Source: Rhizobium sp. FKL33 (lineage in GTDB: Bacteria > Pseudomonadota > Alphaproteobacteria > Rhizobiales > Rhizobiaceae). Taken from it: a stretch of DNA of 64,000 nucleotides. The stretch covers positions 1-64,000 of the forward strand of contig NZ_STFX01000005.1 of NCBI RefSeq assembly GCF_005222915.1. The letters are read 5' to 3'. Positions 53,115 to 61,642 of this stretch are shown here, in pieces. Both the position numbers and the translations under genes were made by a program. Within the stretch, counting starts at the first letter, position 1. Each line of letters starts with the position of its first letter. The notes beneath the pieces were generated by a model. That model saw only the letters and a list, made by a program, of their open reading frames with translations, was not told the origin of the DNA and searched no databases.

Positions 53115-54314
53115 TCAGTTCGCGTCCTGCGCCGCATTCGGATCGGCGTCCGCCTCGCCGCCCGCCGCCTTCTGCTTGGCCGCTTCGGCCTCGATCTGCC
53201 GCCAGCGGCGCACATTGGCATTGTGGTCGTCCAGCGTCTTGGCGAAAGCATGGCCGCCGGTGCCGTCGGCGACGAAATAGAGATAATCCGTCTTCGAAGG
53301 ATTGGCGACGGCTTCGAGCGCGGCGCGGCCGGGATTGGCGATCGGCGTCGGCGGCAGGCCCTTGATCACATAGGTGTTGTAGGGCGTTTCCTTGGTCTTG
53401 TCCGACTGGGTGATCGGCTTGTCGGCCGGTTTGCCGTCGCCGCCATAGACGCCGTAGATGATCGTCGGGTCGGACTGCAGCCGCATGTTCTTGCGGAGAC
53501 GGTTGAGGAAGACCGAGGCGACTTGCGGCCGCTCGTCGGCCTTGCCGGTTTCCTTCTCGACGATCGAAGCCAGAACGAGAAGCTGTTCCTTGGTCTCGAT
53601 CGGCAGATCGCTGTCGCGATGTTTCCAGACCTGATCGATGAGCTTGGCCTGGCTTGCCTGCATCTGCTGCAGAATCGCCTTGCGGTCGCTGCCGCGGGTG
53701 AATTTGTAGGTGTCGGGCCTCAGGCTGCCTTCCGGCGGCAGATCGACGGGCAGTTCGCCTTCCAGAACGGGATCGGCGGCGAGGCGCTTGAAGATCTGCT
53801 TGACGGTCAGGCCTTCCGGGAAGGTGATCGAATACTGGATCGACTTGCCGGAGCGGAACAGCTCCATCACCTCTTCCATCGAGGCGCCGGCCTTGATCTC
53901 GTATTCGCCGTGTCGCATGGCTTCGCCCGCGCCCAGGAACGAGGTGACGCTCTGGAAAATACGGGCCTGCGAGATGATGTTACGGCGTTCGAGCGCGCTG
54001 GCGATTTCCTTGACGCCCGCCCCTTCGCGCACGAGGAAGGTCGTGTTGGTTTCGAGCGGACCCCGCGCCTGATATTCGTGAAAGGCGTAATAGACCAGCG
54101 CCACGGCGCCGACCGTCGCCAGCGTGATCATGCTCATGACAAAATTGAGGAAGATCACCAGCTGGCTGCGGGCCTCGCGCGACCGCTTGGGCGGCGACGG
54201 CACTTTTTCGGGCCGCAACGCCTCATTGGCCGACTGGGGAATGAAACGCCCGCCTGCCTCGCCATTGTCCTGGCGGCCAAACTGACCATTGCTCGTCTGG
54301 TTGGGTTCGGTCAC
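53115..54314 (-). CDS. mltG: Endolytic murein transglycosylase MltG
   Basis: A 399-residue inner-membrane lytic transglycosylase that cuts growing glycan strands and sets their length. A proline- and glutamine-rich cytoplasmic N-terminus (about 1-48), one membrane helix at about 50-72 (LVIFLNFVMSMITLATVGAVALVYYAF), a LysM-like part and the YceG domain. The catalytic Glu is in VLASIVEKETG, followed by NRLRKNMRLQSDPTIIYGVYG. The C-terminus carries an alanine-rich tail (AKQKAAGGEADADPNAAQDAN). It follows fabF by 113 bases and is 20 bases upstream of yicC. Confidence 0.95.
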   Translation of the reverse strand: MTEPNQTSNGQFGRQDNGEAGGRFIPQSANEALRPEKVPSPPKRSREARSQLVIFLNFVMSMITLATVGAVALVYYAFHEYQARGPLETNTTFLVREGAGVKEIASALERRNIISQARIFQSVTSFLGAGEAMRHGEYEIKAGASMEEVMELFRSGKSIQYSITFPEGLTVKQIFKRLAADPVLEGELPVDLPPEGSLRPDTYKFTRGSDRKAILQQMQASQAKLIDQVWKHRDSDLPIETKEQLLVLASIVEKETGKADERPQVASVFLNRLRKNMRLQSDPTIIYGVYGGDGKPADKPITQSDKTKETPYNTYVIKGLPPTPIANPGRAALEAVANPSKTDYLYFVADGTGGHAFAKTLDDHNANVRRWRQIEAEAAKQKAAGGEADADPNAAQDAN

Positions 54315-54427
54315 CTGATGTCCTCGAATACTGATTCACGACGCAGAACCGGCTTTTCCTAAAGCGGCATTACGGCAGAAACAGGAAAGTCATGCGGCGG
54401 CCCCGCGCAAACGGAGCCGCTCGGGCG

Positions 54428-55690
54428 TCAGTCCGTATAGCGCTTCAGCACCAGCGAGGCGTTGGTGCCGCCAAAGCCGAAGGAGTTGGAGAGCGCAACG
54501 TCGATCTTGCGCTTGCGCGCCACCTTGGGCACCAGATCCACCGGCGTTTCCACCTCGGGATTGTCGAGGTTCAGCGTCGGCGGGGCGATATTGTCGCGGA
54601 TGGAGAGCGTGGCGAAGATCGCCTCGATGGCCCCCGCTGCGCCCAGCAGATGGCCGGTGGCCGATTTGGTCGAGGACATCGACACATTGGCGGCGTGATC
54701 GCCCAGCAGGCGCTCGACGGCGCCGAGTTCGATCGTGTCGGCCATGGTCGAGGTGCCATGCGCGTTGATATAGTCGATGTCGGACGGCTGCAGGCCGGCG
54801 CGCTTCAGCGCCATGCGCATGCACCGTTCGGCGCCTTCGCCGTTTTCCGACGGAGCGGTAATGTGGAAGGCGTCGCCCGAAAGGCCGTAACCCACGACTT
54901 CAGCATAGATCTTAGCGCCGCGCGCCAGCGCATGATCGAGTTCTTCGAGAACCACGATACCGGCGCCCTCGCCCATCACGAAACCGTCGCGGTCCTTGTC
55001 ATAGGGGCGCGAGGCGCGCTGGGGTTCGTCGTTATAGGCGGTCGACAGCGCCTTGCAGGCGGCGAAGCCGGCCAGCGAAATACGGCTGACGGGCGATTCC
55101 GTACCGCCGGCCACCATCACATCGGCGTCGCCGAGCGCGATCAGACGGGCCGCGTCGCCGATGGCGTGCGCGCCGGTCGAACAGGCGGTGACGACAGCGT
55201 GGTTCGGGCCGCGCAGCTTGTGGCGGATCGATACCTGTCCGGACACCAGATTGATCAGGCGACCGGGAATGAAAAAGGGAGACACGCGGCGCGGACCCTT
55301 GTCGCGCAGCGTATAGCCGGCTTCGACAATGCCTTCGACGCCGCCGATGCCGGAGCCGATAAGGACGCCGGTCTGGATCTGGTCTTCGTCGGTTTCGGGC
55401 TTCCAGCCCGCATCGGCCAGCGCCATATCGGCTGCGGCCATGCCGTAGACGATGAAGGGATCGACCTTGCGCTGCTCTTTCGGCTCCATCCACTCGTCGG
55501 GATTGTAAGCGCCGTCCTTGTAATCGCCGAGCGGAATCCGGCAGGCGATTTTGGCCGGCAGATCCTCGACTTCGAATTCAGTGACCTTGCGCGCGCCGTT
55601 CTTGCTAGCGAGCAGGTTCGCCCAGGTGGCGTCGACGCCACAACCGAGCGGGGTCACCATGCCGAGACCCGTAATCACGACACGTCTCAT
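54428..55690 (-). CDS. fabF: Beta-ketoacyl-ACP synthase II
   Basis: A 420-residue condensing enzyme that extends acyl-ACP with malonyl-ACP. The triad is Cys170 (VVTACSTGAH), His311 (NAHGTSTMADT) and His347 (KSATGHLLGAAG), with GFGGTNASL near the end. The N-terminus MRRVVITGLGMVTPLGCGVDATW is that of the KAS II group. It lies 97 bases after acpP, a gap that holds a strong hairpin, so readthrough or partial termination may set the ratio of the two products. It precedes mltG in the same operon. Confidence 0.97.
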   Translation of the reverse strand: MRRVVITGLGMVTPLGCGVDATWANLLASKNGARKVTEFEVEDLPAKIACRIPLGDYKDGAYNPDEWMEPKEQRKVDPFIVYGMAAADMALADAGWKPETDEDQIQTGVLIGSGIGGVEGIVEAGYTLRDKGPRRVSPFFIPGRLINLVSGQVSIRHKLRGPNHAVVTACSTGAHAIGDAARLIALGDADVMVAGGTESPVSRISLAGFAACKALSTAYNDEPQRASRPYDKDRDGFVMGEGAGIVVLEELDHALARGAKIYAEVVGYGLSGDAFHITAPSENGEGAERCMRMALKRAGLQPSDIDYINAHGTSTMADTIELGAVERLLGDHAANVSMSSTKSATGHLLGAAGAIEAIFATLSIRDNIAPPTLNLDNPEVETPVDLVPKVARKRKIDVALSNSFGFGGTNASLVLKRYTD

Positions 55691-55730
55691 GGTTTGCCCT
55701 CCACCCTATGCGTTATTTCATTAGACAATA

Positions 55731-55773
55731 CGAAAACGCTTGCCGTGCGGTCCGAACCGCGACGGCAAGCGTT
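55731..55773 (-). terminator. Hairpin between acpP and fabF
   Basis: AACGCTTGCCGT-GCGG and CCGC-ACGGCAAGCGTT form a 16-pair stem with one bulged base over TTCGGA, followed on the minus strand by TTTTCG. It acts as a terminator or attenuator that lets acpP be made in excess of fabF. In E. coli acpP is also made at much higher level than fabF. Confidence 0.8.
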
Positions 55774-55787
55774 CAACTCGATAAGGC

Positions 55788-56024
55788 TTAAGCCTGAGCC
55801 TTTTCGATGAACTTCACGGCGTCGCCGACCGTGAGGATCGAATCGGCGGCGTCGTCGGGGATTTCCACGCCGAATTCTTCTTCGAAGGCCATGACGAGTT
55901 CGACGGTGTCGAGCGAGTCGGCGCCCAGGTCGTCGATGAAGCTGGCGGCTTCGGTGACCTTTTCGGCTTCGACGCCGAGATGGTCAATCACAATTTTCTT
56001 CACGCGTTCAGCGATATCGCTCAT
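55788..56024 (-). CDS. acpP: Acyl carrier protein
   Basis: A 78-residue acidic carrier that bears the growing acyl chain on phosphopantetheine attached to Ser37 ([13 protein letters not shown]). The helices I-IV and the DSL motif are intact, and the net charge is strongly negative as usual. It is followed by a hairpin terminator or attenuator and then fabF, and preceded by a 283-base gap before fabG, which should hold an extra promoter. Confidence 0.97.
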   Translation of the reverse strand: MSDIAERVKKIVIDHLGVEAEKVTEAASFIDDLGADSLDTVELVMAFEEEFGVEIPDDAADSILTVGDAVKFIEKAQA

Positions 56025-56307
56025 GTCGGATTCCTCGACCTTCGTTCATTTCGTGCGCCGTTATGACGCCGTTAACCATTTTAGAACCGCGCGCCCTTGT
56101 CGGGTCTTTAGCGGTTCCGTTCAGCCGTCCGCGTCCAAATCCGGTCTAAACCGATTTTATCGCGGACTTGGCAAACAAGGACTGCACTCAGTCTCTTGCG
56201 GCTTAACACGGTTTAATTCCCGCGCAAAGCCAGAAAATGAGCCGCCCGCGCCTGTTCAACACCCAATATCAAGGGCTTGCGAAAGGGCCTGCGGCGCATC
56301 CCCATTC
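56025..56307 (-). promoter_or_regulatory. Gap between fabG and acpP, likely acpP promoter region
   Basis: No ORF here is convincing. It is too long for a simple operon spacer, so a separate acpP promoter is expected. A TTAACCAT (56072-56079), like a CtrA half-site, and TTAA-N6-TTAA at 56203-56216 are seen, but neither fits a full CtrA site. Confidence 0.4.
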
Positions 56308-57045
56308 TCAGATCATCGCCATGCCGCCATTGACGTGAATGGTCTGGCCGGTGACGTAGGAGGCCTCGGAAGAGGCCAGGAAAACCACGGCCGCAGCGAT
56401 CTCCGCGCCTTTGCCCATGCGCTTCATCGGGATCTTGGCGGAGATGACTTCCTGCTGCTTTTCATTCAGCTTTTCGGTCATGGCGCTTTCGATGAAGCCG
56501 GGCGAGATGCAGTTGGCGGTGATGTTGCGTGTGGCCACTTCGGCGGCGAATGACTTGGTGAAGCCTTCGAGACCGGCCTTCGATGCACAGTAATTGGCCT
56601 GACCGGGATTGCCGGTCGTCCCGACCACCGAGCTGATATTGATGACGCGGCCATAGCGGCGCTTCAGCATCGGGCTCGTGAGCTCGCGCGTCAGCGTGAA
56701 GGCGGCTGTCAGGTTGACGGCGATCACCGCGTCCCAGTCGTCGTCGCTCATGCGCATCATCAGACCGTCGCGGGTGATGCCGGCATTGTTGACCAGGATG
56801 TCGACGCCGCCGAGACCCGTTTCGACTTCGGCCGCGAACGGCTTGATCGAGGCGCGGTCGCTGAGGTTGGCCGTGAAGATATGCGCGCGGTCGCCGAGCT
56901 CGGCGGCCAGCGCCTCGAGCTTTTCGCGGCGGGTGCCGTGCAGGCCGACGATTGCGCCCTGAGCGTAGAGCGCGCGGGCGATTTCCTCACCGATGCCGCC
57001 CGAAGCGCCGGTCACCAACGCCTTGCGGCCGGAAAGATCGAACAT
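56308..57045 (-). CDS. fabG: 3-oxoacyl-ACP reductase FabG
   Basis: A 245-residue SDR that reduces beta-ketoacyl-ACP with NADPH. The cofactor loop TGASGGIG is at about 12-19, NNAG at 86-89, and the triad is Ser139 (INISSVVG), Tyr152 and Lys156 (YCASK). The C-terminus is YVTGQTIHVNGGMAMI, as in most FabG proteins. It lies 29 bases after fabD on the same strand and upstream of acpP. Confidence 0.97.
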   Translation of the reverse strand: MFDLSGRKALVTGASGGIGEEIARALYAQGAIVGLHGTRREKLEALAAELGDRAHIFTANLSDRASIKPFAAEVETGLGGVDILVNNAGITRDGLMMRMSDDDWDAVIAVNLTAAFTLTRELTSPMLKRRYGRVINISSVVGTTGNPGQANYCASKAGLEGFTKSFAAEVATRNITANCISPGFIESAMTEKLNEKQQEVISAKIPMKRMGKGAEIAAAVVFLASSEASYVTGQTIHVNGGMAMI

Positions 57046-57074
57046 GAGACTTCCTCTCTTCTGTTGGCGCCGGA

Positions 57075-58022
57075 TCAGCCGTTGAGGGCGGACAGGGCGG
57101 CTTCGATATCCTGCGGGCCGTTGACGGCCACGCCGGTCACGGTCTTGTCGATGCGGCGGGCGAGCCCGGTGAGCACCTTGCCCGCGCCGATTTCATAAAG
57201 TGTGGTCACGCCATTGGCGGCGAACCATTCCACCGTCTCGCGCCAGCGCACCTGGCCGGTCACCTGCTTGACGAGCAGGGACGCGATTTCGGCGGGGTCG
57301 GTCACCGGGGCGACCGCGACATTGGCGATTACGGGAACGATGGGGCTGTTGACCGTGACCTTGGAAAGCGCTTCCGCCATCGCGTCGGCGGCAGGCGACA
57401 TCAAGGAAGAATGGAACGGCGCAGACACCGGCAAAAGAATGGCGCGCTTGGCGCCTTTTGCCGTGGCGAGCGCGCAGGCGCGATCGACCGCGCCCTTCTC
57501 GCCCGAGATCACCAGCTGGCCGCCGCCATTGTCATTGGCGATTTGGCAACCGCCGTCAGCCTCGGAGGCCTCAGTGCAGACGGCTTCGACATCGGCCTGC
57601 TCCAGCCCGATGATCGCGGCCATGGCGCCCTTGCCGGCGGGGACTGCCGCCTGCATGGCGTTGCCGCGAATGCGCAGCAGCCGGGCGGCGTCGCCGATCG
57701 AAAATGCGCCTGCGGCGGCGAGCGCCGAATATTCGCCGAGCGAATGGCCGGCGACATAAGCGATCTTGTTCTTGAGATCGAGGCCGCGCGCTTCGAGCAC
57801 GCGGATGGCGGCGAGCGACACGGCCATGAGCGCCGGTTGGGCATTGGCCGTCAGCGTCAGCCTGTCCTCGGGGCCGTCCCACATCGTCGATGTCAGCTTT
57901 TCGCCGAGCGCCTCGTCGACTTCATCGAACACCGCGCGGGCTTCCGGGAAAGCCTCGGCGAGGTCCTTGCCCATGCCGACGGCCTGGCTGCCTTGGCCAG
58001 GAAAGGTGAATGCGACCGCCAT
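57075..58022 (-). CDS. fabD: Malonyl-CoA:ACP transacylase
   Basis: A 315-residue transferase that loads malonate onto ACP. The N-terminus MAVAFTFPGQGSQAVGMG, the nucleophile Ser94 in AGHSLGEYSAL, a conserved Arg in the AAIRVL/LRIRGNAMQ region, and His in PVSAPFHSSLM are present. The ATG at 58022 begins the conserved protein; an in-frame start at 58064 would add 14 residues. It is the first gene of the leftward fabD-fabG-acpP-fabF-mltG-yicC-gmk cluster. Confidence 0.97.
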   Translation of the reverse strand: MAVAFTFPGQGSQAVGMGKDLAEAFPEARAVFDEVDEALGEKLTSTMWDGPEDRLTLTANAQPALMAVSLAAIRVLEARGLDLKNKIAYVAGHSLGEYSALAAAGAFSIGDAARLLRIRGNAMQAAVPAGKGAMAAIIGLEQADVEAVCTEASEADGGCQIANDNGGGQLVISGEKGAVDRACALATAKGAKRAILLPVSAPFHSSLMSPAADAMAEALSKVTVNSPIVPVIANVAVAPVTDPAEIASLLVKQVTGQVRWRETVEWFAANGVTTLYEIGAGKVLTGLARRIDKTVTGVAVNGPQDIEAALSALNG

Positions 58023-58195
58023 TGGGTGTCTCCCTTTATGGTTTTTGTCTTCCAATTCACACAATGTTGCAGCCTGTCAAGCTTCGCGCTCCGAGATAAT
58101 CAGGCTTTTCCCGCCTAATTCTCCGGCTTCCCCATCTTGCAGCGCAACAAAATCGGCCTACATTTCGCCGGATTTTCACATCGGAGCCATTTCCC

Positions 58196-59245
58196 ATGAA
58201 ATTCCATTCTCTTGGCCGGACAGGCATTTCCGTGTCCGAAATCTGCCTGGGCACCATGACCTGGGGCGGCGACCAGAACGACCAGGCCGACGGTTTCGAA
58301 CAGATGGACTATGCAGTCGAGGCCGGTGTCAATTTCTTCGACACCGCCGAACTCTATCCGGTCACGCCGCTGTCGGCCGAAACCCAGGGTGCGACCGAAT
58401 CCATCATCGGCGAATGGATGAAGGCGCGCGGCAATCGCGACAAGATCGTGGTGGCGACCAAGATCTCCGGCCCTGGCCGTCCCTATATCCGCGGCGGTGC
58501 CGCGATCAACCGCAAGGAAATCGAGGACGCTCTCGCGCAATCCCTGAAGCGCCTCAAGACCGATTACATCGATCTCTATCAATTGCATTGGCCCAATCGC
58601 GGTCACTATCACTTCCGGCAGATCTGGAACTACCATCCGGAAAAGCAGCCGCCGAAGGCCGAGATCCTCGACAATATGCTGGAATGCCTGGAGACGCTCG
58701 ATGAAGCGGTGAAGGCCGGCAAGATCCGCGCGGTCGGTCTCTCCAACGAGACCGCCTGGGGCACGATGCAGTTCCTCGACCTCGCCGAAAAGCACGGGCT
58801 GCCGCGCATGGCTTCGGTGCAGAACGAATATAACCTTCTCTATCGCGCCCATGATTTCGACTATTCCGAACTCTCCCATCACGAGCAGGTCGGGCTTCTC
58901 TCCTATTCGCCGCTGGCCGCCGGCCTGTTGAGCGGCAAGTATCTCAACGGACAGAAGCCAGCCGGCAGCCGCGCCGCCATCAACGGCGATCTCGGCGGCC
59001 GCTTCCAGCCGCTGCAGGAGCCTGCGGTCGCCGCCTATGTCGATATCGCCCGCCGGCATGGGCTCGACCCCTCGGCGATGGCCCTCGCCTGGTGTCTGAC
59101 CCGTCCTTTCATGGCGTCGGTGATCATCGGCGCGACGACGATGGAGCAGCTGAAGATCAATCTCTCCGCCGCAGACCTGACCTTGTCGACAGAAGTTCAG
59201 TCGGAAATCGCGGCGACGATCCGGCGTTATCCGATGCCGATCTGA
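58196..59245 (+). CDS. Aldo/keto reductase (Tas-like)
   Basis: A 349-residue NADPH-dependent oxidoreductase with the aldo/keto reductase barrel. The catalytic tetrad is Asp49, Tyr54, Lys89 and His131 (FFDTAELYP, ATKISG, YQLHWPN). The C-terminal IIGATTMEQLKINLSA binds the 2'-phosphate of NADPH by family knowledge. It is very like E. coli Tas (346 residues) in the whole N-terminal half. The substrate is not defined. It is divergent from fabD and followed by a TadG-like gene. Confidence 0.92.
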   Translation: MKFHSLGRTGISVSEICLGTMTWGGDQNDQADGFEQMDYAVEAGVNFFDTAELYPVTPLSAETQGATESIIGEWMKARGNRDKIVVATKISGPGRPYIRGGAAINRKEIEDALAQSLKRLKTDYIDLYQLHWPNRGHYHFRQIWNYHPEKQPPKAEILDNMLECLETLDEAVKAGKIRAVGLSNETAWGTMQFLDLAEKHGLPRMASVQNEYNLLYRAHDFDYSELSHHEQVGLLSYSPLAAGLLSGKYLNGQKPAGSRAAINGDLGGRFQPLQEPAVAAYVDIARRHGLDPSAMALAWCLTRPFMASVIIGATTMEQLKINLSAADLTLSTEVQSEIAATIRRYPMPI

Positions 59246-59315
59246 GGCCTTTAAAATATTAGGAAAATCTTAGGAGCGCGATAAACGTGATCTTCAATCA
59301 TGTTCCGCTAAGATA

Positions 59316-59334
59316 CAGATAAGGCGTTTATCTG
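59316..59334 (+). repeat. Inverted repeat beside the third TadG-like start
   Basis: CAGATAA (59316-59322) and TTATCTG (59328-59334) are exact inverted copies over a five-base loop, directly before the GGAG of the ribosome binding site. It may be an RNA hairpin in the leader or a protein site. Confidence 0.45.
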
Positions 59335-59345
59335 GAGCTGGCGGC

Positions 59346-60590
59346 ATGCAATATTTACCAGCGCTCGGAAATATCCGGGCGTTTTTTTCCGACACGAAGG
59401 GCAATATCGCCATGGTCGCGGCCTTGGCGATACCGGTGGTCTTGGCGGGCGTGGGTGCAGCCATCGATTACGGCATGGCGGCCGATCAAAGGCAGTTCAT
59501 GCAGTCTTCGCTCGACGCCGGCGTACTGGCCGCGGTTCGCGAAACCACCGATGACGCGCGCCGCGGCGTCGTGGAAAAATACATCTCTGCGAATTTCCTC
59601 GGCGCGAGGATGGCTCCGGACGGCACGGAGCGAGAGCTCGAAACCATCGATTATTCGACGCAGCTCGCCCTCAAGACCAATGCCGACAATTCGCTGACGG
59701 CGACCTTCACACGCTCCTACAAGACCAGCTTCATGGGCCTGTTCGGCTACACGACCCTCAATCTTCGGGTCAAGTCGACCGCGATCAAGTCGCAATCGGG
59801 TCCCTGCATCACCGTGCTCGGAAGTTCGGGGCAGGACGTGCTGGTCAATTCGGGCGCGAATGTCACCTCAAGCGACTGCAAGATGCATGTGCGCTCGACC
59901 GCGAACCCCGCCTTCATCATGAACAGCGGCTCGACCATCAATCTCCCCGAATTCTGCGTGAAGGGCACGAACTACATCAAGAACGGCGGCACGCTGACCA
60001 ACCTCAAGACCGGCTGCGCGGCGCAATCCGACCCCTATGCCAACGCCTTTACCGAACCCACGGTGTCGTCGACCTGCACGAGCAGCGGCTATTTCAACAG
60101 CACCACCGTCACCCTAGAACCCGGCGTGCATTGCGACACCGGCTTCAACGGCAGCCCGACCATCACCTTCAAGCCGGGGCTCCATATCATCAAGGGAAGA
60201 ATGATCATCAATTCGGGCGCGACCGTGAACGCGACGGGCGTGACCTTCTATTTCCCCGACGTGAACAGTGAAATCCGCGCCAATGGCGGCCTCAAATTCA
60301 CCGCCTCCGCCCCGACCAGCGGAACCTACAAAGGCGTGCTGATGTTCGAAAAGACATCGAATGCCAACAACAACGCCAACAAGACCCAATATATCTTCAA
60401 CGGATCGAACGGCGAAAACCTCGAGGGCATCATCTATCTGCCCAACCGCAACGTGACCTACAACTCCACCACCAATGTCACGGAAAAGATCTCCATGGTC
60501 GTCAATCAGATGATCATCAACTCCGCAAACTGGAAGGTCTCCGCCTATGGCGGCTCCTCCGGCAGCGCGGGGGCGCGGCTCAAGGAGTGA
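59346..60590 (+). CDS. Third TadG-like protein with a repetitive C-terminal domain, no VWA
   Basis: A 414-residue protein that begins with the Tad N-terminus (KGNIAMVAALAIPVVLAGVGAAIDYGMAADQRQFMQSSLDAGVLAAVRETTDDA, membrane helix at about 20-40). It has no DxSxS and no VWA domain. Instead, residues 150-400 are rich in Asn, Ser, Thr and Gly with recurring patterns (VLVNSGANVTSSDCKM, FIMNSGSTINLPE, MIINSGATVNATGV, MIINSANWKVSA), as in a right-handed beta-helix or a surface repeat fold. The ATG at 59346 follows GGAG. It is not next to other tad genes. Confidence 0.82.
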   Translation: MQYLPALGNIRAFFSDTKGNIAMVAALAIPVVLAGVGAAIDYGMAADQRQFMQSSLDAGVLAAVRETTDDARRGVVEKYISANFLGARMAPDGTERELETIDYSTQLALKTNADNSLTATFTRSYKTSFMGLFGYTTLNLRVKSTAIKSQSGPCITVLGSSGQDVLVNSGANVTSSDCKMHVRSTANPAFIMNSGSTINLPEFCVKGTNYIKNGGTLTNLKTGCAAQSDPYANAFTEPTVSSTCTSSGYFNSTTVTLEPGVHCDTGFNGSPTITFKPGLHIIKGRMIINSGATVNATGVTFYFPDVNSEIRANGGLKFTASAPTSGTYKGVLMFEKTSNANNNANKTQYIFNGSNGENLEGIIYLPNRNVTYNSTTNVTEKISMVVNQMIINSANWKVSAYGGSSGSAGARLKE

Positions 60591-60999
60591 TGCGGTCGAA
60601 CGTCTCGCTGTCGGCGCCGATCGTGGGCCAAGTCGAAGACAACGTCTCTGGCGTCCGCTGGTTTTCATGACGGCGCTCGCCCTCGTCGAGCCAGAGCGCA
60701 TGGACTGCCGACCATTCAGGACGATCCACGGCTTCGAAGCCAAAGGCGTAGCCCGTCCCTATCGACGGGAACGCTACCATGGCGCGTCGATGGGCGCCGG
60801 CACGAAGATAGGCCAGCATCACCGACCGGTCCGTCCAGACGGTGAGCGTGTGGTGCACGCCGTGGATTTTTCTGGCGTCGGCGAAAAGGTTGCCGTCAGC
60901 GCTCCTCGCCTGGATCATGCTTCGGGCGGCGTGGAAGACGAAGCGCGAATAATGCCAGAGGCGACGAACCCGCAAGCCGGTGATGCTGACATAGAGCAT
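60580..60999 (-). CDS. Conserved-looking unknown protein next to TspO
   Basis: A 139-residue protein, MLYVSITGLRVRRLWHYSRFVFHAARSM at the start and HHTLTVWTDRSVMLAYLRAGAHRRAM in the middle. The latter is like antibiotic biosynthesis monooxygenase-type (ferredoxin-like) folds, but no catalytic residue set is proven. Function unknown. It lies 13 bases after tspO on the same strand, so a two-gene operon is likely, and its end overlaps the opposite TadG-like end by 11 bases. Confidence 0.7.
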   Translation of the reverse strand: MLYVSITGLRVRRLWHYSRFVFHAARSMIQARSADGNLFADARKIHGVHHTLTVWTDRSVMLAYLRAGAHRRAMVAFPSIGTGYAFGFEAVDRPEWSAVHALWLDEGERRHENQRTPETLSSTWPTIGADSETFDRITP

Positions 61000-61012
61000 G
61001 AACCGTCCCTCC

Positions 61013-61480
61013 TCAGGGATTGAGCAATACGAGCGAGACGTTCAGAAGCGTGGCGAAGCTGACCCAGGCAAGATAAGGCGCAAACAGCAGCGCCGACACG
61101 CGATCGCGTCGCCAGTTCATCGCGATGAAGCCGGCAATGGTCGCCCAGAGCGCAATGATGATCGCCACCGATCCCCAGCGCCAATGCAGAGTGAACCAGG
61201 CCGGCGACCAGGCCCAGTTGAGCGCCATCTGCGCCACCCACAACCGCATGACCGGTCCTTTCCGGTCGCGCTCGAACACCCGCCATCCGGCTATGGCGAT
61301 CAGGATATAGAGAAAGGTCCAGGCCGGCGCGAAAACCCAGTTCGGGGGATTGAAGGACGGCTTATCGAGGCCCGCATACCATTCGCCGGGCGGATTTGAG
61401 ACGCCCATCGTGATGCCGACGCCGAGCACGACGACGATGAAGATCAGAAGGGTCGCGACGGAGCGAAGGGTGCGGGGCAT
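61013..61480 (-). CDS. TspO/MBR-family membrane protein
   Basis: A 155-residue protein with five hydrophobic segments and the tryptophan-rich sensory signature (VSNPPGEWYAGLDKPSFNPPNWVFAPAWTFLYILIAIAGWRVF, LNWAWSPAWF, PYLAWVSFATLLN). TspO binds tetrapyrroles and regulates pigment or oxidative-stress responses in alphaproteobacteria. The ATG at 61480 follows AGGAT; an upstream ATG at 61525 is possible. The reading frame extends much further upstream but overlaps the GT39 gene. Confidence 0.9.
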   Translation of the reverse strand: MPRTLRSVATLLIFIVVVLGVGITMGVSNPPGEWYAGLDKPSFNPPNWVFAPAWTFLYILIAIAGWRVFERDRKGPVMRLWVAQMALNWAWSPAWFTLHWRWGSVAIIIALWATIAGFIAMNWRRDRVSALLFAPYLAWVSFATLLNVSLVLLNP

Positions 61481-61642
61481 GGAATCATCCTGTCTTGCAA
61501 CGTTTTTGGCAGCACTGTCTATCATGTATACGTTGCGAACCGAGCCGCCGGTCGGCGCATCGACGCTTTTGGTTCTGCTTGGCAAACCGGTTGTGAGGCG
61601 GTCGACTTTCCGGTAATCCAGCGAGCGATTGATCTTACCGGT

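Noticed and set aside
56203-56216. TTAA-N6-TTAA as a CtrA site upstream of acpP
   Set aside because: The consensus needs seven bases between the half-sites, and here there are six.
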